Positions 6,341 to 13,890 of a stretch of 29,666 nt of DNA are shown one piece after another (position 1 is the first letter of the stretch; each line of letters starts with the position of its first letter). Origin of the DNA: a virus; IMG/VR virus record IMGVR_UViG_3300044213_000148, positions 1-29,666 of that record, one strand, 5' to 3'. Made by a program: the position numbers and the translations under genes. The notes below the pieces were generated by a model. The model did not search any database and was not told the origin of the DNA. It was given only the letters and a program-made list of their open reading frames with translations.

Positions 6341-6558
6341 GTTCATACAAAGATATTTCAGAATTTTATTCTGATGACAACAAACGCAGAGCAAGTATCG
6401 TAAAAGAACTTGGAACAAAAAATTTTATTGTTCGAGTTATTAACGACTCTGGCTCTGTGTTTTCTACTACATTTTCAGAAGAAGACGACGCAGAGGCTTA
6501 TGCAGAGGCATGGGTATCACACTCCGAACATTATTTTAACACAGAAAGAAACAAATGA
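6337..6558 (+). CDS. hypothetical phage protein (73 aa)
   Basis: MSSYKDISEFYSDDNKRRAS followed by strands (NFIVRVINDSGSVFSTTF) and a helix (EEDDAEAYAEAWV). This beta-beta-alpha plan matches small proteins frequent in T4-like phages of cyanobacteria and SAR11 relatives, of unknown function. ATGA-coupled on both sides (6337/6340 and 6555/6558). Confidence 0.72.
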   Translation: MSSYKDISEFYSDDNKRRASIVKELGTKNFIVRVINDSGSVFSTTFSEEDDAEAYAEAWVSHSEHYFNTERNK

Positions 6559-6929
6559 CAAAAGTATTTACCGATGTAGAAGTTTTTCTACAGGCATGCG
6601 GTCAAAAACACGCAAACACCCCTGTTCCAATGAACGATTTGTCTGCTCTTTACTACAAACTCATTATTGAAGAGTATAGTGAGTTTATTGAAGCGTGTAT
6701 GGCTAAAGACGACGCTGAACAACTCGACGCATGCTTCGATATGATCTGGGTTATCGTTGGATATATGAAAGCTCGTGGTTGGGATTGCGAAGCAGCATGG
6801 GATGAAGGCGCAAAAAGCAATTTAATCAAGATTGACGAGAAAACAGGTAAGGTTATTCGTCGTGAAGACGGAAAAATCCTTAAACCAGAAGGTTGGCAAC
6901 CTCCAAATTTCGCAAAATTCGTAAAATAA
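6555..6929 (+). CDS. MazG/PRA-PH-like nucleotide pyrophosphohydrolase (124 aa)
   Basis: All-alpha NTP pyrophosphohydrolase fold: KLIIEEYSEFIEA carries the EExxE metal motif (E39, E40, E43) and QLDACFDMIWVIVGY the second acidic motif (D58, D62). The tail IDEKTGKVIRREDGKILKPEGW is typical of phage members annotated phosphoribosyl-ATP-pyrophosphohydrolase-like. The family cleaves pyrophosphate from NTPs or dNTPs, or lowers (p)ppGpp-like signals; here probably nucleotide-pool control beside the 5'-nucleotidase. ATGA start coupling. Confidence 0.85.
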   Translation: MTKVFTDVEVFLQACGQKHANTPVPMNDLSALYYKLIIEEYSEFIEACMAKDDAEQLDACFDMIWVIVGYMKARGWDCEAAWDEGAKSNLIKIDEKTGKVIRREDGKILKPEGWQPPNFAKFVK

Positions 6930-6958
6930 TTGACAATTTACCGAAAATCAGGTATAAT
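6930..6958 (+). promoter_or_regulatory. consensus sigma70 promoter P2
   Basis: TTGACA (6930-6935), 17-base spacer, TATAAT (6953-6958), in the gap after the MazG-like gene. The predicted transcription start, about 7 bases after the -10 box, coincides with the A of an in-frame ATG at 6965. The transcript may therefore be leaderless. Confidence 0.88.
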
Positions 6959-7468
6959 ATGGATATGATTACACTTTATCTCGATATGGACGGTGTCCTT
7001 GCTGATTTTAACAAGGAATATACCAAACTTGACCCCAAAAAAGAAGATCGAAAGAAATTTCGATGGTCTGTAATGGAACATAAGATTTTTGAGAAGCTGG
7101 ATTTTATGCCAGACACTCAAGAATTGCTAAATCACGTAGAAAAACTCGTGGGTGTTGATGTTCAGATCCTAACTTCAATGGGAACTCATGAACCTGAACA
7201 AGCTGCCGAGGCTAAACGTCAAAAACTCCTTTGGCTCGCCGAAAAAGGTATCGCTTGTAAAGCAAACTTTGTACATAACAAAGAAGAAAAGGCAAAATAT
7301 GCTACACCCACCTCGATTCTTATTGATGATTCGGCTGGTTGCATTGGTCCTTTTATTGCTGCTGGTGGCCATGGCATTCTACATACCAATTCTTCTGAAA
7401 CGATTCGTATTCTAGACGCAACCTTCCGTCAGATTATGATTTTACATTATTTGAATAAAAATGCTTGA
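6959..7468 (+). CDS. 5'(3')-deoxyribonucleotidase-like HAD phosphatase (169 aa)
   Basis: HAD-family motif I is LYLDMDGVLADF (D9 nucleophile, D11). Then come ILTSMGTHEPEQA (motif II region), KANFVHNKEEKAKYA (the motif III lysine) and SILIDDSAG (motif IV aspartates). This arrangement fits the NT5C-type deoxynucleotidases encoded by many phages, which dephosphorylate dNMPs. The frame extends to 6893 without a good start. ATG 6959 touches the -10 box and ATG 6965 lies at the expected transcription start, so MITLYLDMDG may be the true N-terminus. Overlaps the next gene by 8 bases. Confidence 0.85.
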   Translation: MDMITLYLDMDGVLADFNKEYTKLDPKKEDRKKFRWSVMEHKIFEKLDFMPDTQELLNHVEKLVGVDVQILTSMGTHEPEQAAEAKRQKLLWLAEKGIACKANFVHNKEEKAKYATPTSILIDDSAGCIGPFIAAGGHGILHTNSSETIRILDATFRQIMILHYLNKNA

Positions 7469-7748
7469 TATTTTTGAAAACACTTGGGAATGGATAAAAG
7501 ATGACTGGAATTCTAATCGCTTTCGCTTTGTCATTGAGTTGTTGGCTTGGGCTGTTAGTATTGGTTGTAGCTTTACGATGGCGGTCACTGTACCCAACCC
7601 TCCGCTTCTTGTTTTGTATCCCATTTGGATTACTGGCTGTGCTATGTACGGTTGGGCTGCTTACACTCGGAGATCTTTTGGCATGCTGGCTAACTATCTC
7701 CTTCTCGTAACAATTGACACTGTAGGTTTATTAAGGATGGTATTATGA
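7461..7748 (+). CDS. small phage membrane protein (95 aa)
   Basis: MLDIFENTWEWIKDDWNSNR is followed by two or three hydrophobic segments (about residues 22-44, 48-66 and 75-93). I recall close relatives with the SFGMLANYLLLVTIDTVGL end in many T4-like aquatic phages. Function unknown; an inner-membrane protein is likely. An overlapping hydrophobic frame at 7501 was rejected. Confidence 0.78.
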   Translation: MLDIFENTWEWIKDDWNSNRFRFVIELLAWAVSIGCSFTMAVTVPNPPLLVLYPIWITGCAMYGWAAYTRRSFGMLANYLLLVTIDTVGLLRMVL

Positions 7749-8005
7749 CCCCAAATTTAACAACAAACACATATTTCGGCGCAACGCCGATGACGCCAGC
7801 AACTCCTCCTGCTCCTTCTATTACGTTACCTGAACCAATCAGTTATGAGTTTCAGGTAGTTGAACATGTTGAAGATAATAAAATCACAAAAGTTGCGCTA
7901 CAAGTAAAACGTAACATTCATGATCAGTATGGAACAATTAAGGTTCATGGCACTTGGGAAGATGTTCCACGTGTAAGGATTGGCGATGTGGCGCCTGTGG
8001 TGTAA
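7745..8005 (+). CDS. hypothetical protein with Pro/Thr-rich start (86 aa)
   Basis: N-terminal low-complexity MTPNLTTNTYFGATPMTPAT, then PPAPSITLPEPI, then a likely beta-rich domain (SYEFQVVEHVEDNKITKVALQVKR... VHGTWEDVPRVRIGDV). ATGA coupling with the membrane protein before it. RBS AAGGATGG at 7733-7740. Function unknown. Confidence 0.65.
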   Translation: MTPNLTTNTYFGATPMTPATPPAPSITLPEPISYEFQVVEHVEDNKITKVALQVKRNIHDQYGTIKVHGTWEDVPRVRIGDVAPVV

Positions 8006-8034
8006 AGCGATTGGAGAAAAGAGCGGAACAACGG

Positions 8035-8124
8035 ATGTGGAATCTGATCGAATCGCTTTTATTCGCACTGCTATTATTATGGTGTATGTTTGCACAAATT
8101 TCGTTATTGTGGCTGGTGTTATAA
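8035..8124 (+). CDS. possible 29-aa single-pass membrane peptide
   Basis: In the 130-base gap after 8005, an ATG at 8035 opens MWNLIESLLFALLLLWCMFA followed by QISLLWLVL: almost wholly hydrophobic and ending 12 bases before the next start. An in-frame TTG at 8011 would add LEKRAEQR, giving a positive cytoplasmic start. Small holin-like or membrane peptides look like this, but so does chance AT-rich DNA. Low confidence. Confidence 0.35.
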   Translation: MWNLIESLLFALLLLWCMFAQISLLWLVL

Positions 8125-8136
8125 GGCATTGGTAAT

Positions 8137-8673
8137 ATGAATATCTTCTATCTCGACAACGACCCTAAAACCTGTGCGCAGATGCATGTCGATAAGCACT
8201 GTGTTAAAATGATTCTTGAATATGCCCAACTTCTATCAACTGCTCATCGGGTTCTTGATGGCACTCTTGGTATTTCTCTTTCTAATTCAGGACGAAAAAG
8301 ACAGACCTATACTCTTAATTCTGCCCTTGACGGCATTCTTTATTCTGCTACTCATATCAATCACCCTTCTGCAGTTTGGGTGAGACAGTCTGATGACAAC
8401 TATATTTGGTTGTATAATCTGTGGCGCCAGCTAATGATAGAATACACATATCGTTATGGCAAAAACCATGCGTGCGAAAAACTTATTGAATCATTATGTA
8501 TTGTGCCACAAAATATTCGCACTGGTAATTTCACACAACCAACTCCAGCAATGCCAGAACATTATAAAGTATCTGGCGATTCAATCCAGTCATACAAGAA
8601 CTATTATATTGGCGATAAACAACGCATGTTCTCTTGGAAAAATCGAAATACTCCTAGTTGGCTGACTAAATAG
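8137..8673 (+). CDS. conserved phage protein of unknown function (178 aa)
   Basis: Begins MNIFYLDNDPKTCAQMHVDK followed by HCVKMILEYAQLLSTAHRVLDG. The D-P...DKH..KM..E..Q.L pattern recurs in T4-like phages and some bacteria. The rest (HPSAVWVRQSDDNYIWLYNLW, later YKNYYIGDKQRMFSWKNR) is rich in aromatic residues and conserved His, Asp and Lys that could form an active site. I know relatives only as hypothetical. Closely spaced after the preceding small frame. Clear codon structure makes the gene itself secure. Confidence 0.8.
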   Translation: MNIFYLDNDPKTCAQMHVDKHCVKMILEYAQLLSTAHRVLDGTLGISLSNSGRKRQTYTLNSALDGILYSATHINHPSAVWVRQSDDNYIWLYNLWRQLMIEYTYRYGKNHACEKLIESLCIVPQNIRTGNFTQPTPAMPEHYKVSGDSIQSYKNYYIGDKQRMFSWKNRNTPSWLTK

Positions 8674-8689
8674 ACCGTAAGGAGTTATA

Positions 8690-8935
8690 ATGCCAACATA
8701 TAAGTTTCGAAACAAAGACACTGGTGAAGTGACAGAAGAATTTATGTCAATTTCAAAACTCGACGCATTCCGTGCCGAGAATCCCCACTTAGAAACAGTA
8801 ATTCAGGCTCCAATGATATGCGACCCTGTTAGAGTAGGCGCACGCAAAATGGATACTGGATTCAAGGAGGTGCTACAGAAAATACACGAAAGAACTCCAG
8901 GAAGTCAATTGAATCAAACATCATCACAAATTTAA
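8690..8935 (+). CDS. FmdB-like phage protein lacking the zinc cysteines (81 aa)
   Basis: MPTYKFRNKDTGEVTEEFMS resembles the start of FmdB-type zinc-ribbon proteins (MPTYEYRC), but there is no CxxC pair; only one Cys (MICDP) exists. The ending DPVRVGARKMDTGFKEVLQKI is shared by similar small proteins in T4-like phages of cyanobacteria, as I recall. Strong RBS AAGGAG at 8680-8685. Likely a small structural or regulatory phage protein; function unknown. Confidence 0.72.
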   Translation: MPTYKFRNKDTGEVTEEFMSISKLDAFRAENPHLETVIQAPMICDPVRVGARKMDTGFKEVLQKIHERTPGSQLNQTSSQI

Positions 8936-8942
8936 GGATTAT

Positions 8943-9065
8943 ATGGCTGTTAATTCTAAAACTGGTAAAGTCGTAAAACCAAAATCTCTTGGTCAAAAGA
9001 TAAAAGCTGCTTCTACTAGAAAACATAATAAAATTTCTGGTAAAACAAAACCTAAACGAAAATAA
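8943..9065 (+). CDS. tiny lysine-rich basic protein (40 aa)
   Basis: MAVNSKTGKVVKPKSLGQKI followed by KAASTRKHNKISGKTKPKRK: about one third Lys/Arg with no acidic residues. RBS AAGGAT 5 bases before ATG, 7 bases after the previous stop and 9 before PhoH. Such a basic peptide might bind nucleic acid. Too short for ordinary gene cut-offs, but spacing and RBS support it. Confidence 0.6.
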   Translation: MAVNSKTGKVVKPKSLGQKIKAASTRKHNKISGKTKPKRK

Positions 9066-9074
9066 GGGATATTA

Positions 9075-9857
9075 ATGGCTCGGACAGCTGCAAAGAAAAC
9101 AATAAATGATAATGAAGAACGTGAGCCCAAACCGATTGCAAGCAATCAATTGAAGATAAGATTAGATAATCTAAAGACATTCGACCCATTAACAGATAAT
9201 CAAAAATTATTTTTTGATGCATATAAGCGAGGAGATTATTTCGTAGCGCTACATGGTGTAGCTGGAACTGGTAAAACATTTTGCGCACTATATAAAGCAA
9301 TAGAAGAAGTATTGGATAAATCAAATCCATTTGACAAGATTATCGTAGTTCGTTCTGCGGTTCAATCTCGTGAAATTGGTCATCTTCCAGGAGACGTAAA
9401 TGAGAAGATGGAAATTTATGAGCAACCTTACCGTCAAATTTGTGAAACACTTTTTGGACGTAAAGATGCATGGGATAGATTAGAAGAACAGGGATATATT
9501 CAGTTTATCTCTACTTCTTTTATTCGTGGTATGAGTTTTGATGATGCTATTATCATCGTTGATGAGATGCAGAACTTAACTTATGAGGAAATTGATACCG
9601 TTATGACTCGTGTCGGTTATCGATCTAAGATTATGTGGTGTGGCGATTATCGTCAGACAGATTTGAATAAACGCAAGACTGATGTTACAGGGATTCTAAA
9701 ATTCTTTGACATCGCACAACACATGAGTGCTTTTACTCGCATTGAGTTTACTGTTGACGACATCGTTCGATCTTCCTTAGTGAAGGACTATATTCTGGCT
9801 AAACTCAAGTACGAGGACGCTGAGGATAAAACGAATGATAACAGTAGAAAACTTTAA
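9075..9857 (+). CDS. phoH: PhoH-like ATPase (260 aa)
   Basis: Core of the PhoH family: Walker A GVAGTGKT at residues 61-68, the VVRSAVQSREIGHLPGD segment diagnostic for phage PhoH, SFIRGMSFDDAIIIVDE (Walker B, D163-E164) and GDYRQTD. PhoH proteins are P-loop ATPases related to superfamily 1 helicases and common in marine phages; their role in RNA metabolism or phosphate stress is not settled. The N-terminal 35 residues are charged and not conserved. Overlaps the endolysin by 23 bases. Confidence 0.92.
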   Translation: MARTAAKKTINDNEEREPKPIASNQLKIRLDNLKTFDPLTDNQKLFFDAYKRGDYFVALHGVAGTGKTFCALYKAIEEVLDKSNPFDKIIVVRSAVQSREIGHLPGDVNEKMEIYEQPYRQICETLFGRKDAWDRLEEQGYIQFISTSFIRGMSFDDAIIIVDEMQNLTYEEIDTVMTRVGYRSKIMWCGDYRQTDLNKRKTDVTGILKFFDIAQHMSAFTRIEFTVDDIVRSSLVKDYILAKLKYEDAEDKTNDNSRKL

Positions 9858-10446
9858 GCAGGTATTTCCGCATTGTCAAGACGCTGAAGGCTGGGTTCAG
9901 GCATTTACTGATACCCTTGCTGGATATGGTATTGATCAACCACACCGTATCGCTGCATTCATTGGCCAATGTGGTCATGAATCTGGTGGATGGACAACTT
10001 TTGAAGAGAACTTAAATTATTCCGCACAGGGATTAGAAAAGATTTTCGGTTCTCATTTCCATGGTGATGCAGAAGAATATGCTCGTCAACCAGAAAAGAT
10101 TGCAAATAGAATTTATTGTAATCGTATGGGTAACGGAGATGAGGCATCTGGTGATGGATGGAAATATCATGGGCGTGGTCCAATCCAATTGACTGGTAAA
10201 GCAAATTACACTAAATTTGCGCAAGAGATGTTTGATGACTGGCAAAACTTACTTGACAATCCTGATTGGGTAAGTTATGATAAGTCTTTCTCTCTAATGT
10301 CAGCTATCTGGTTCTGGAACGCACACAACCTAAACAAATATGCCGACGAAGGTGATATTAAGACAATGACTAAGATTATCAATGGTGGTTATCTTGGTTT
10401 AGAAGAACGTGAACAACTTTACAATACATTACTACCACACTGTTAA
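9835..10446 (+). CDS. GH19 chitinase-like endolysin (203 aa)
   Basis: Single-domain glycoside hydrolase family 19: GQCGHESGGWTTFEENLNYS carries the catalytic acid Glu49 and second acid Glu57/58. KYHGRGPIQLTGKANY, the family's substrate-cleft motif, follows, then FSLMSAIWFWNAH and MTKIINGGYLG. In phages these enzymes cut peptidoglycan glycan strands at lysis. No signal peptide is visible, so export through a holin is expected; a holin-like gene lies at 28435 on the other strand. Start ATG 9835 lies inside the phoH tail. Confidence 0.92.
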   Translation: MITVENFKQVFPHCQDAEGWVQAFTDTLAGYGIDQPHRIAAFIGQCGHESGGWTTFEENLNYSAQGLEKIFGSHFHGDAEEYARQPEKIANRIYCNRMGNGDEASGDGWKYHGRGPIQLTGKANYTKFAQEMFDDWQNLLDNPDWVSYDKSFSLMSAIWFWNAHNLNKYADEGDIKTMTKIINGGYLGLEEREQLYNTLLPHC

Positions 10447-11096
10447 TGCGAAATTTTATACATCATGATTTTCCCCAACTTGAGCGTGTTACAACCGATG
10501 GGATGCGATTATATAACACCCCATCGGGTAAACCCTACCCTTCCGTCACAACAGTCACAGGACTCCACAATGCAAAGGGGATTGCAGAGTGGCGTCGCAG
10601 AGTTGGCGAAGAAGAAGCCAACCGAATCTCAAATAGAGCAAGCGCAAGAGGAACTCGCATTCACCAATATTGTGAGGACTATCTACGAGGAAATGTATTC
10701 GAAGCCGATATGTTCGACCTCGAAATGTTCAACTCAATTAAACCGCAGCTCGATCAAATCGACAATATCCACTGTCTGGAAACTCCACTGTATTCAGACT
10801 TTCTACAAGTCGCAGGAACAGTTGACTGCATCGCAGACTTCCAAGGTAAACTATCTGTCATAGACTTCAAAACAGCAAGCAAACCAAAAGACAGAGACGA
10901 TATTTACAACTACTTCATGCAAACAGCAGCTTATGCCGTTGCCTTTGAAGAACGAACTGGAATACCGATTGGTAGATTAGTCATTATCATGGCAGTTGAA
11001 AACGACGACCCAAGATGGTTTATTGAGAAACGCGATAACTGGATTGGTGGTTTTAGGAAACTTCGATTGGATTATAAAAATCTAAAAGGTATTTGA
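10446..11096 (+). CDS. PD-(D/E)XK nuclease (216 aa)
   Basis: Cas4/RecB-type nuclease fold: RGTRIHQYCEDYLRG (His73 region), ETPLY, AGTVDCIADFQGKLSVIDFK giving the metal-binding D127, D140 and catalytic K142, then YFMQTAAYAVAFEERTG with the Q-x3-Y motif typical of this exonuclease group. Phage members process DNA ends in replication, recombination or host DNA breakdown. TAATG overlap with the endolysin start side. No helicase domain. Confidence 0.88.
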   Translation: MRNFIHHDFPQLERVTTDGMRLYNTPSGKPYPSVTTVTGLHNAKGIAEWRRRVGEEEANRISNRASARGTRIHQYCEDYLRGNVFEADMFDLEMFNSIKPQLDQIDNIHCLETPLYSDFLQVAGTVDCIADFQGKLSVIDFKTASKPKDRDDIYNYFMQTAAYAVAFEERTGIPIGRLVIIMAVENDDPRWFIEKRDNWIGGFRKLRLDYKNLKGI

Positions 11097-11097
11097 C

Positions 11098-11811
11098 GTG
11101 TATTTTGATAATTATCCAGAGTTTATTGATAATGATGTAAGAAAAAACAGAGAATACCTTACAGTAACTTCTGAGTCATTATCTAAGCGATGTTCTGTTA
11201 TTGTTCCAGAACATCTAATTAAAAATAAAACAGTCCTCGATTTGGGATCAGCACTTGGCGCCATGGGGCATTATTGCCTACACCATGGTGCTTCATCATA
11301 TACTGGTGTTGAGATTCAAAAGAACTACAGAGATAAATCTATAGAGTTATTGGGTAATTATAATTCGTCTTTTGAGATTTTTAACTCAATCGAATCTGTT
11401 CGAGGCACATATGATGTCGTATTGGCTTGTGGGTTTGTGCATGGTTTTTTTGATGTGTTTGATATATTACGCAGAGTCTGCTCACTCTCAAACAAATATG
11501 TTATAATTGAAACGCACAATCCTCAGTTTGGAGAATCTCCAGTAATATCCTTTAATCTGACTGGTAATATGGTCAAGAACGATGGACGGTATGATGTGTT
11601 TCGAGGAGTAGAAACTGTAACAAATAGGCACGCCATCGATTTAATTATGGCGGTTAATGGATTTTCTGTTGATGAGCGTCTATACCCAGAAAAGATAGAA
11701 ACCAGTCATGATGGATATAATTCGGAGACCAATTATTCTAGATTTATTTGTAGATACATAAAAGGTGGAACAGTAAATACACTTGAGGATGCAATAAATG
11801 TGGGATTTTGA
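11098..11811 (+). CDS. class I SAM-dependent methyltransferase (237 aa)
   Basis: GTG start one base after the previous stop. Rossmann motif I VLDLGSALGAMGHYCLHHGA (around residue 43) binds S-adenosylmethionine, with the motif II acid in YTGVEIQKNY and DVVLACGFVHGF as motif IV region. The substrate cannot be read from the sequence. It opens the accessory operon; the next gene is a second, related methyltransferase with a similar GSALG loop, suggesting an old duplication or paired action. Confidence 0.85.
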   Translation: MYFDNYPEFIDNDVRKNREYLTVTSESLSKRCSVIVPEHLIKNKTVLDLGSALGAMGHYCLHHGASSYTGVEIQKNYRDKSIELLGNYNSSFEIFNSIESVRGTYDVVLACGFVHGFFDVFDILRRVCSLSNKYVIIETHNPQFGESPVISFNLTGNMVKNDGRYDVFRGVETVTNRHAIDLIMAVNGFSVDERLYPEKIETSHDGYNSETNYSRFICRYIKGGTVNTLEDAINVGF

Positions 11812-12418
11812 TAAATCTGTCGCGAGTCGGTTTCAACACGAAGCCGAAACTAATATACCTGATTATCATAGGGTTGTTGATCTTTGTTTGCGAATCGTTA
11901 ATAAGAAATTCAATTTTGATTCAAAAATAGTTGATGTTGGTAGCGCTTTAGGGTATACTATTGATAAGTTGATCTCAGATGGTTACACCAACGTAATTGG
12001 TATCGAATCAAGCCAAGACATGATTGATCGTTCTTTACATAGAGAAAAAGTAATCCTCTCTGATACATTTGTTGGATCTAATTACGATGTTATTTTAATA
12101 AACTGGACGTTACATTTTATTCAAAATAAATGGTCTTACGTTAAAACTGTGTATGATTCTATGTGTGCTGGTGGAGTTTTAATTCTAACAGATAAGACGA
12201 ATCAATCTGAAACTGTAAAGAATTTATACTATGACTTTAAGAGGTCTAATGGTGTATCCGACGAGTACATATACAGTAAAGAAGAGAGTCTCAAGGGATA
12301 TATGGACACTAAAGATTTTTATGATTATGCGCACAACTTAAACTCCATTGGGTTTGATGTTGAGATAATAAATGCATCATATGGATTTGTTACATTTTAT
12401 TGTGAGAAAGTATGTTAA
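11798..12418 (+). CDS. class I SAM-dependent methyltransferase (206 aa)
   Basis: SAM-binding motif IVDVGSALGYTIDKLISDG (around residue 44), acidic residue in VIGIESSQDM, YDVILINWTLHFI as motif IV, and VLILTDKTNQSE after it. The fold fits small-molecule methyltransferases. It overlaps the previous gene by 14 bases and the next by 7. Target unknown; neighbours suggest a modified amino-acid or amide product. Confidence 0.85.
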   Translation: MWDFDKSVASRFQHEAETNIPDYHRVVDLCLRIVNKKFNFDSKIVDVGSALGYTIDKLISDGYTNVIGIESSQDMIDRSLHREKVILSDTFVGSNYDVILINWTLHFIQNKWSYVKTVYDSMCAGGVLILTDKTNQSETVKNLYYDFKRSNGVSDEYIYSKEESLKGYMDTKDFYDYAHNLNSIGFDVEIINASYGFVTFYCEKVC

Positions 12419-13005
12419 TAATAGACGATGTCGTTGGTAAAGAAACACAAGATTTAATTGAGAATTATGTGTTCTCAGTAAAACCACAATGGACTTTACA
12501 TCTTAATTATAACATGCCAATCCGTGTTCCTTATGTTTCTCCTGAAATGCGACCACAGAGCATGTTTTTTAATATTATCAAACCACACACATTTAGGTTA
12601 GACCGAGAAGAATATTCGCTTTTAATCGAACCAGTAAAACAGATTAGTTCTAAATTTTTTAAGGTCAGATGCGTCATGAGTTTACCTGTCACATCACATC
12701 AGACTTCAGTTGCGACACCTCATCTAGATGCGGATGCTCAGAGGGATTATAATGTAAACAAATTTAGAGTCGGCATTTATTACGTTTCTGACTCAGAGTC
12801 CCCAACTACAATATACAAAGATACGCATGCTTCTGTTAAAGAAAAAGGAATAACAGATAAAGATATCAATAATGGTGTGTTAGAAATAGATACTATTGTT
12901 GAGGCAAAAAAAGGTAGACTCGTTGTCCTCGACGGAGATGTGTTTCATTCTTCTGGTATCGCTAGAACCAAATATCGATCAATTATTAACTATAATTTTG
13001 AATAA
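12412..13005 (+). CDS. 2OG-Fe(II) oxygenase-like protein A (197 aa)
   Basis: The Fe ligands can be read as H-x-D in TPHLDADAQRDYN and the distal His in GDVFHSSG, with Arg in TKYRSIINYNF binding 2-oxoglutarate. The stretch FRVGIYYVSDSESPTTIYKD is the strand pair between. This arrangement is typical of phage DSBH oxygenases. The substrate is unknown; hydroxylation or desaturation of an amino-acid-like substrate is possible in this operon. TAATG overlap with the next gene. Confidence 0.75.
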   Translation: MLIIDDVVGKETQDLIENYVFSVKPQWTLHLNYNMPIRVPYVSPEMRPQSMFFNIIKPHTFRLDREEYSLLIEPVKQISSKFFKVRCVMSLPVTSHQTSVATPHLDADAQRDYNVNKFRVGIYYVSDSESPTTIYKDTHASVKEKGITDKDINNGVLEIDTIVEAKKGRLVVLDGDVFHSSGIARTKYRSIINYNFE

Positions 13006-13286
13006 TGTTCAACGACCACTTCCAATTCGATCATTTAGAAGAAGCAAGAAGAAACTCTAATTTACCTAAGAGTAATTTCTTCTATTTCAAACATATGTGG
13101 TGGGCTCTCCACGCATCTTTTCTATTTTTATTTTGGTCTGTTCTAATGCTAATCCACGCATTAGTCCCACCATTTGTCGGTTTCTATGTGATTCAAAAAC
13201 TTGTTTCATATGTAAAGCGTCTAAAAACTATACACCCAGAAGATCCTCTATTGAAGAAAGTTACGTTTGATGAATCCATTGATTAA
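13005..13286 (+). CDS. small membrane protein, DUF6356-like (93 aa)
   Basis: MFNDHFQFDHLEEARRNSNL..., then YFKHMWWALHASFLFLFWSV and LMLIHALVPPFVGFYVIQKL. The pattern of a short amphipathic start followed by a long hydrophobic segment with LxHALxP is like DUF6356 proteins. One or two membrane segments at about residues 34-70; charged tail. Overlaps both neighbours, so it is translated with the operon. Function unknown. Confidence 0.75.
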   Translation: MFNDHFQFDHLEEARRNSNLPKSNFFYFKHMWWALHASFLFLFWSVLMLIHALVPPFVGFYVIQKLVSYVKRLKTIHPEDPLLKKVTFDESID

Positions 13287-13890
13287 AGTAAATTTACCTA
13301 GACTTTCAGAGTCTCTAGAAAACAAACTTATTTCTATCGCAAGTCAATACAAAGAGTTCAAATATAATAATGGAACTCTCGGTAAAAAATATTATGAACA
13401 AAAAGAGTCTTTAGATGAAATAGAAAACTTAAAACGAATTTATGGATTTGATGACTTGCCACAACATAGATCTTGTGGGATTGGAGAACTGTCGCAAGAA
13501 GTTATTGGCGAACTAAATCATACGTTTCTTGAAGGTATGAATATGTACGTTCAGGTTATTGAAAGCGAAGATTCTTTTATACATACTGACGGTGGCCATA
13601 GGATTTGTTCGTTGTATTATCTAATTTCAGATAATGGTTCTAAGACAACATTTTATGAATCTGATAAACCTCCAGTTCTTACTACAGTTTGGAATCCAAT
13701 GGATGTTTATCCATATTATTCTTACACTATGGAACAACACAAATGGCATGCGTTTTCTCATAATGAAATACACAGCGTCAATGATATCAAAGGGCTTAGA
13801 ATTGGATTGATAATTGATTTTACGCCAAAATTCAAAACATATGATGATTTTATTAAATTTCTCAGTAACCATGGTTTGATAGATGAATAA
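13270..13890 (+). CDS. 2OG-Fe(II) oxygenase-like protein B (206 aa)
   Basis: Start ATG 13270, overlapping the membrane protein by 17 bases; an upstream TTG is less likely. The putative metal site is IHTDGGHRICSLYYLIS (H-x-D) with a distal His in FSHNEIHSV and Arg in GLRIGLIIDF. It resembles protein A in plan but not in sequence. Two such proteins flank a membrane protein in one operon. The assignment is by motif only; a cupin with other chemistry is possible. Confidence 0.65.
   Translation: MNPLIKVNLPRLSESLENKLISIASQYKEFKYNNGTLGKKYYEQKESLDEIENLKRIYGFDDLPQHRSCGIGELSQEVIGELNHTFLEGMNMYVQVIESEDSFIHTDGGHRICSLYYLISDNGSKTTFYESDKPPVLTTVWNPMDVYPYYSYTMEQHKWHAFSHNEIHSVNDIKGLRIGLIIDFTPKFKTYDDFIKFLSNHGLIDE

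Noticed and set aside
7501-7710. 69-aa hydrophobic plus-strand frame
   Set aside because: It lies inside the 7461-7748 gene, whose sequence matches a recurrent phage membrane protein; hydrophobic codons of one frame give hydrophobic shadows in the next.
7714-7746. Promoter with TTGACA before the 7745 gene
   Set aside because: The nearest TATTAT is 21 bases away and no -10 box occurs at 17 bases.
8664-8674. T4-type late promoter motif CTAAATA (also at 20914 and, on the minus strand, ATAAATA at 28491-28497)
   Set aside because: The motif is short and AT-rich, and two copies coincide with stop codons; without transcript data or genome-wide enrichment it cannot be separated from chance.
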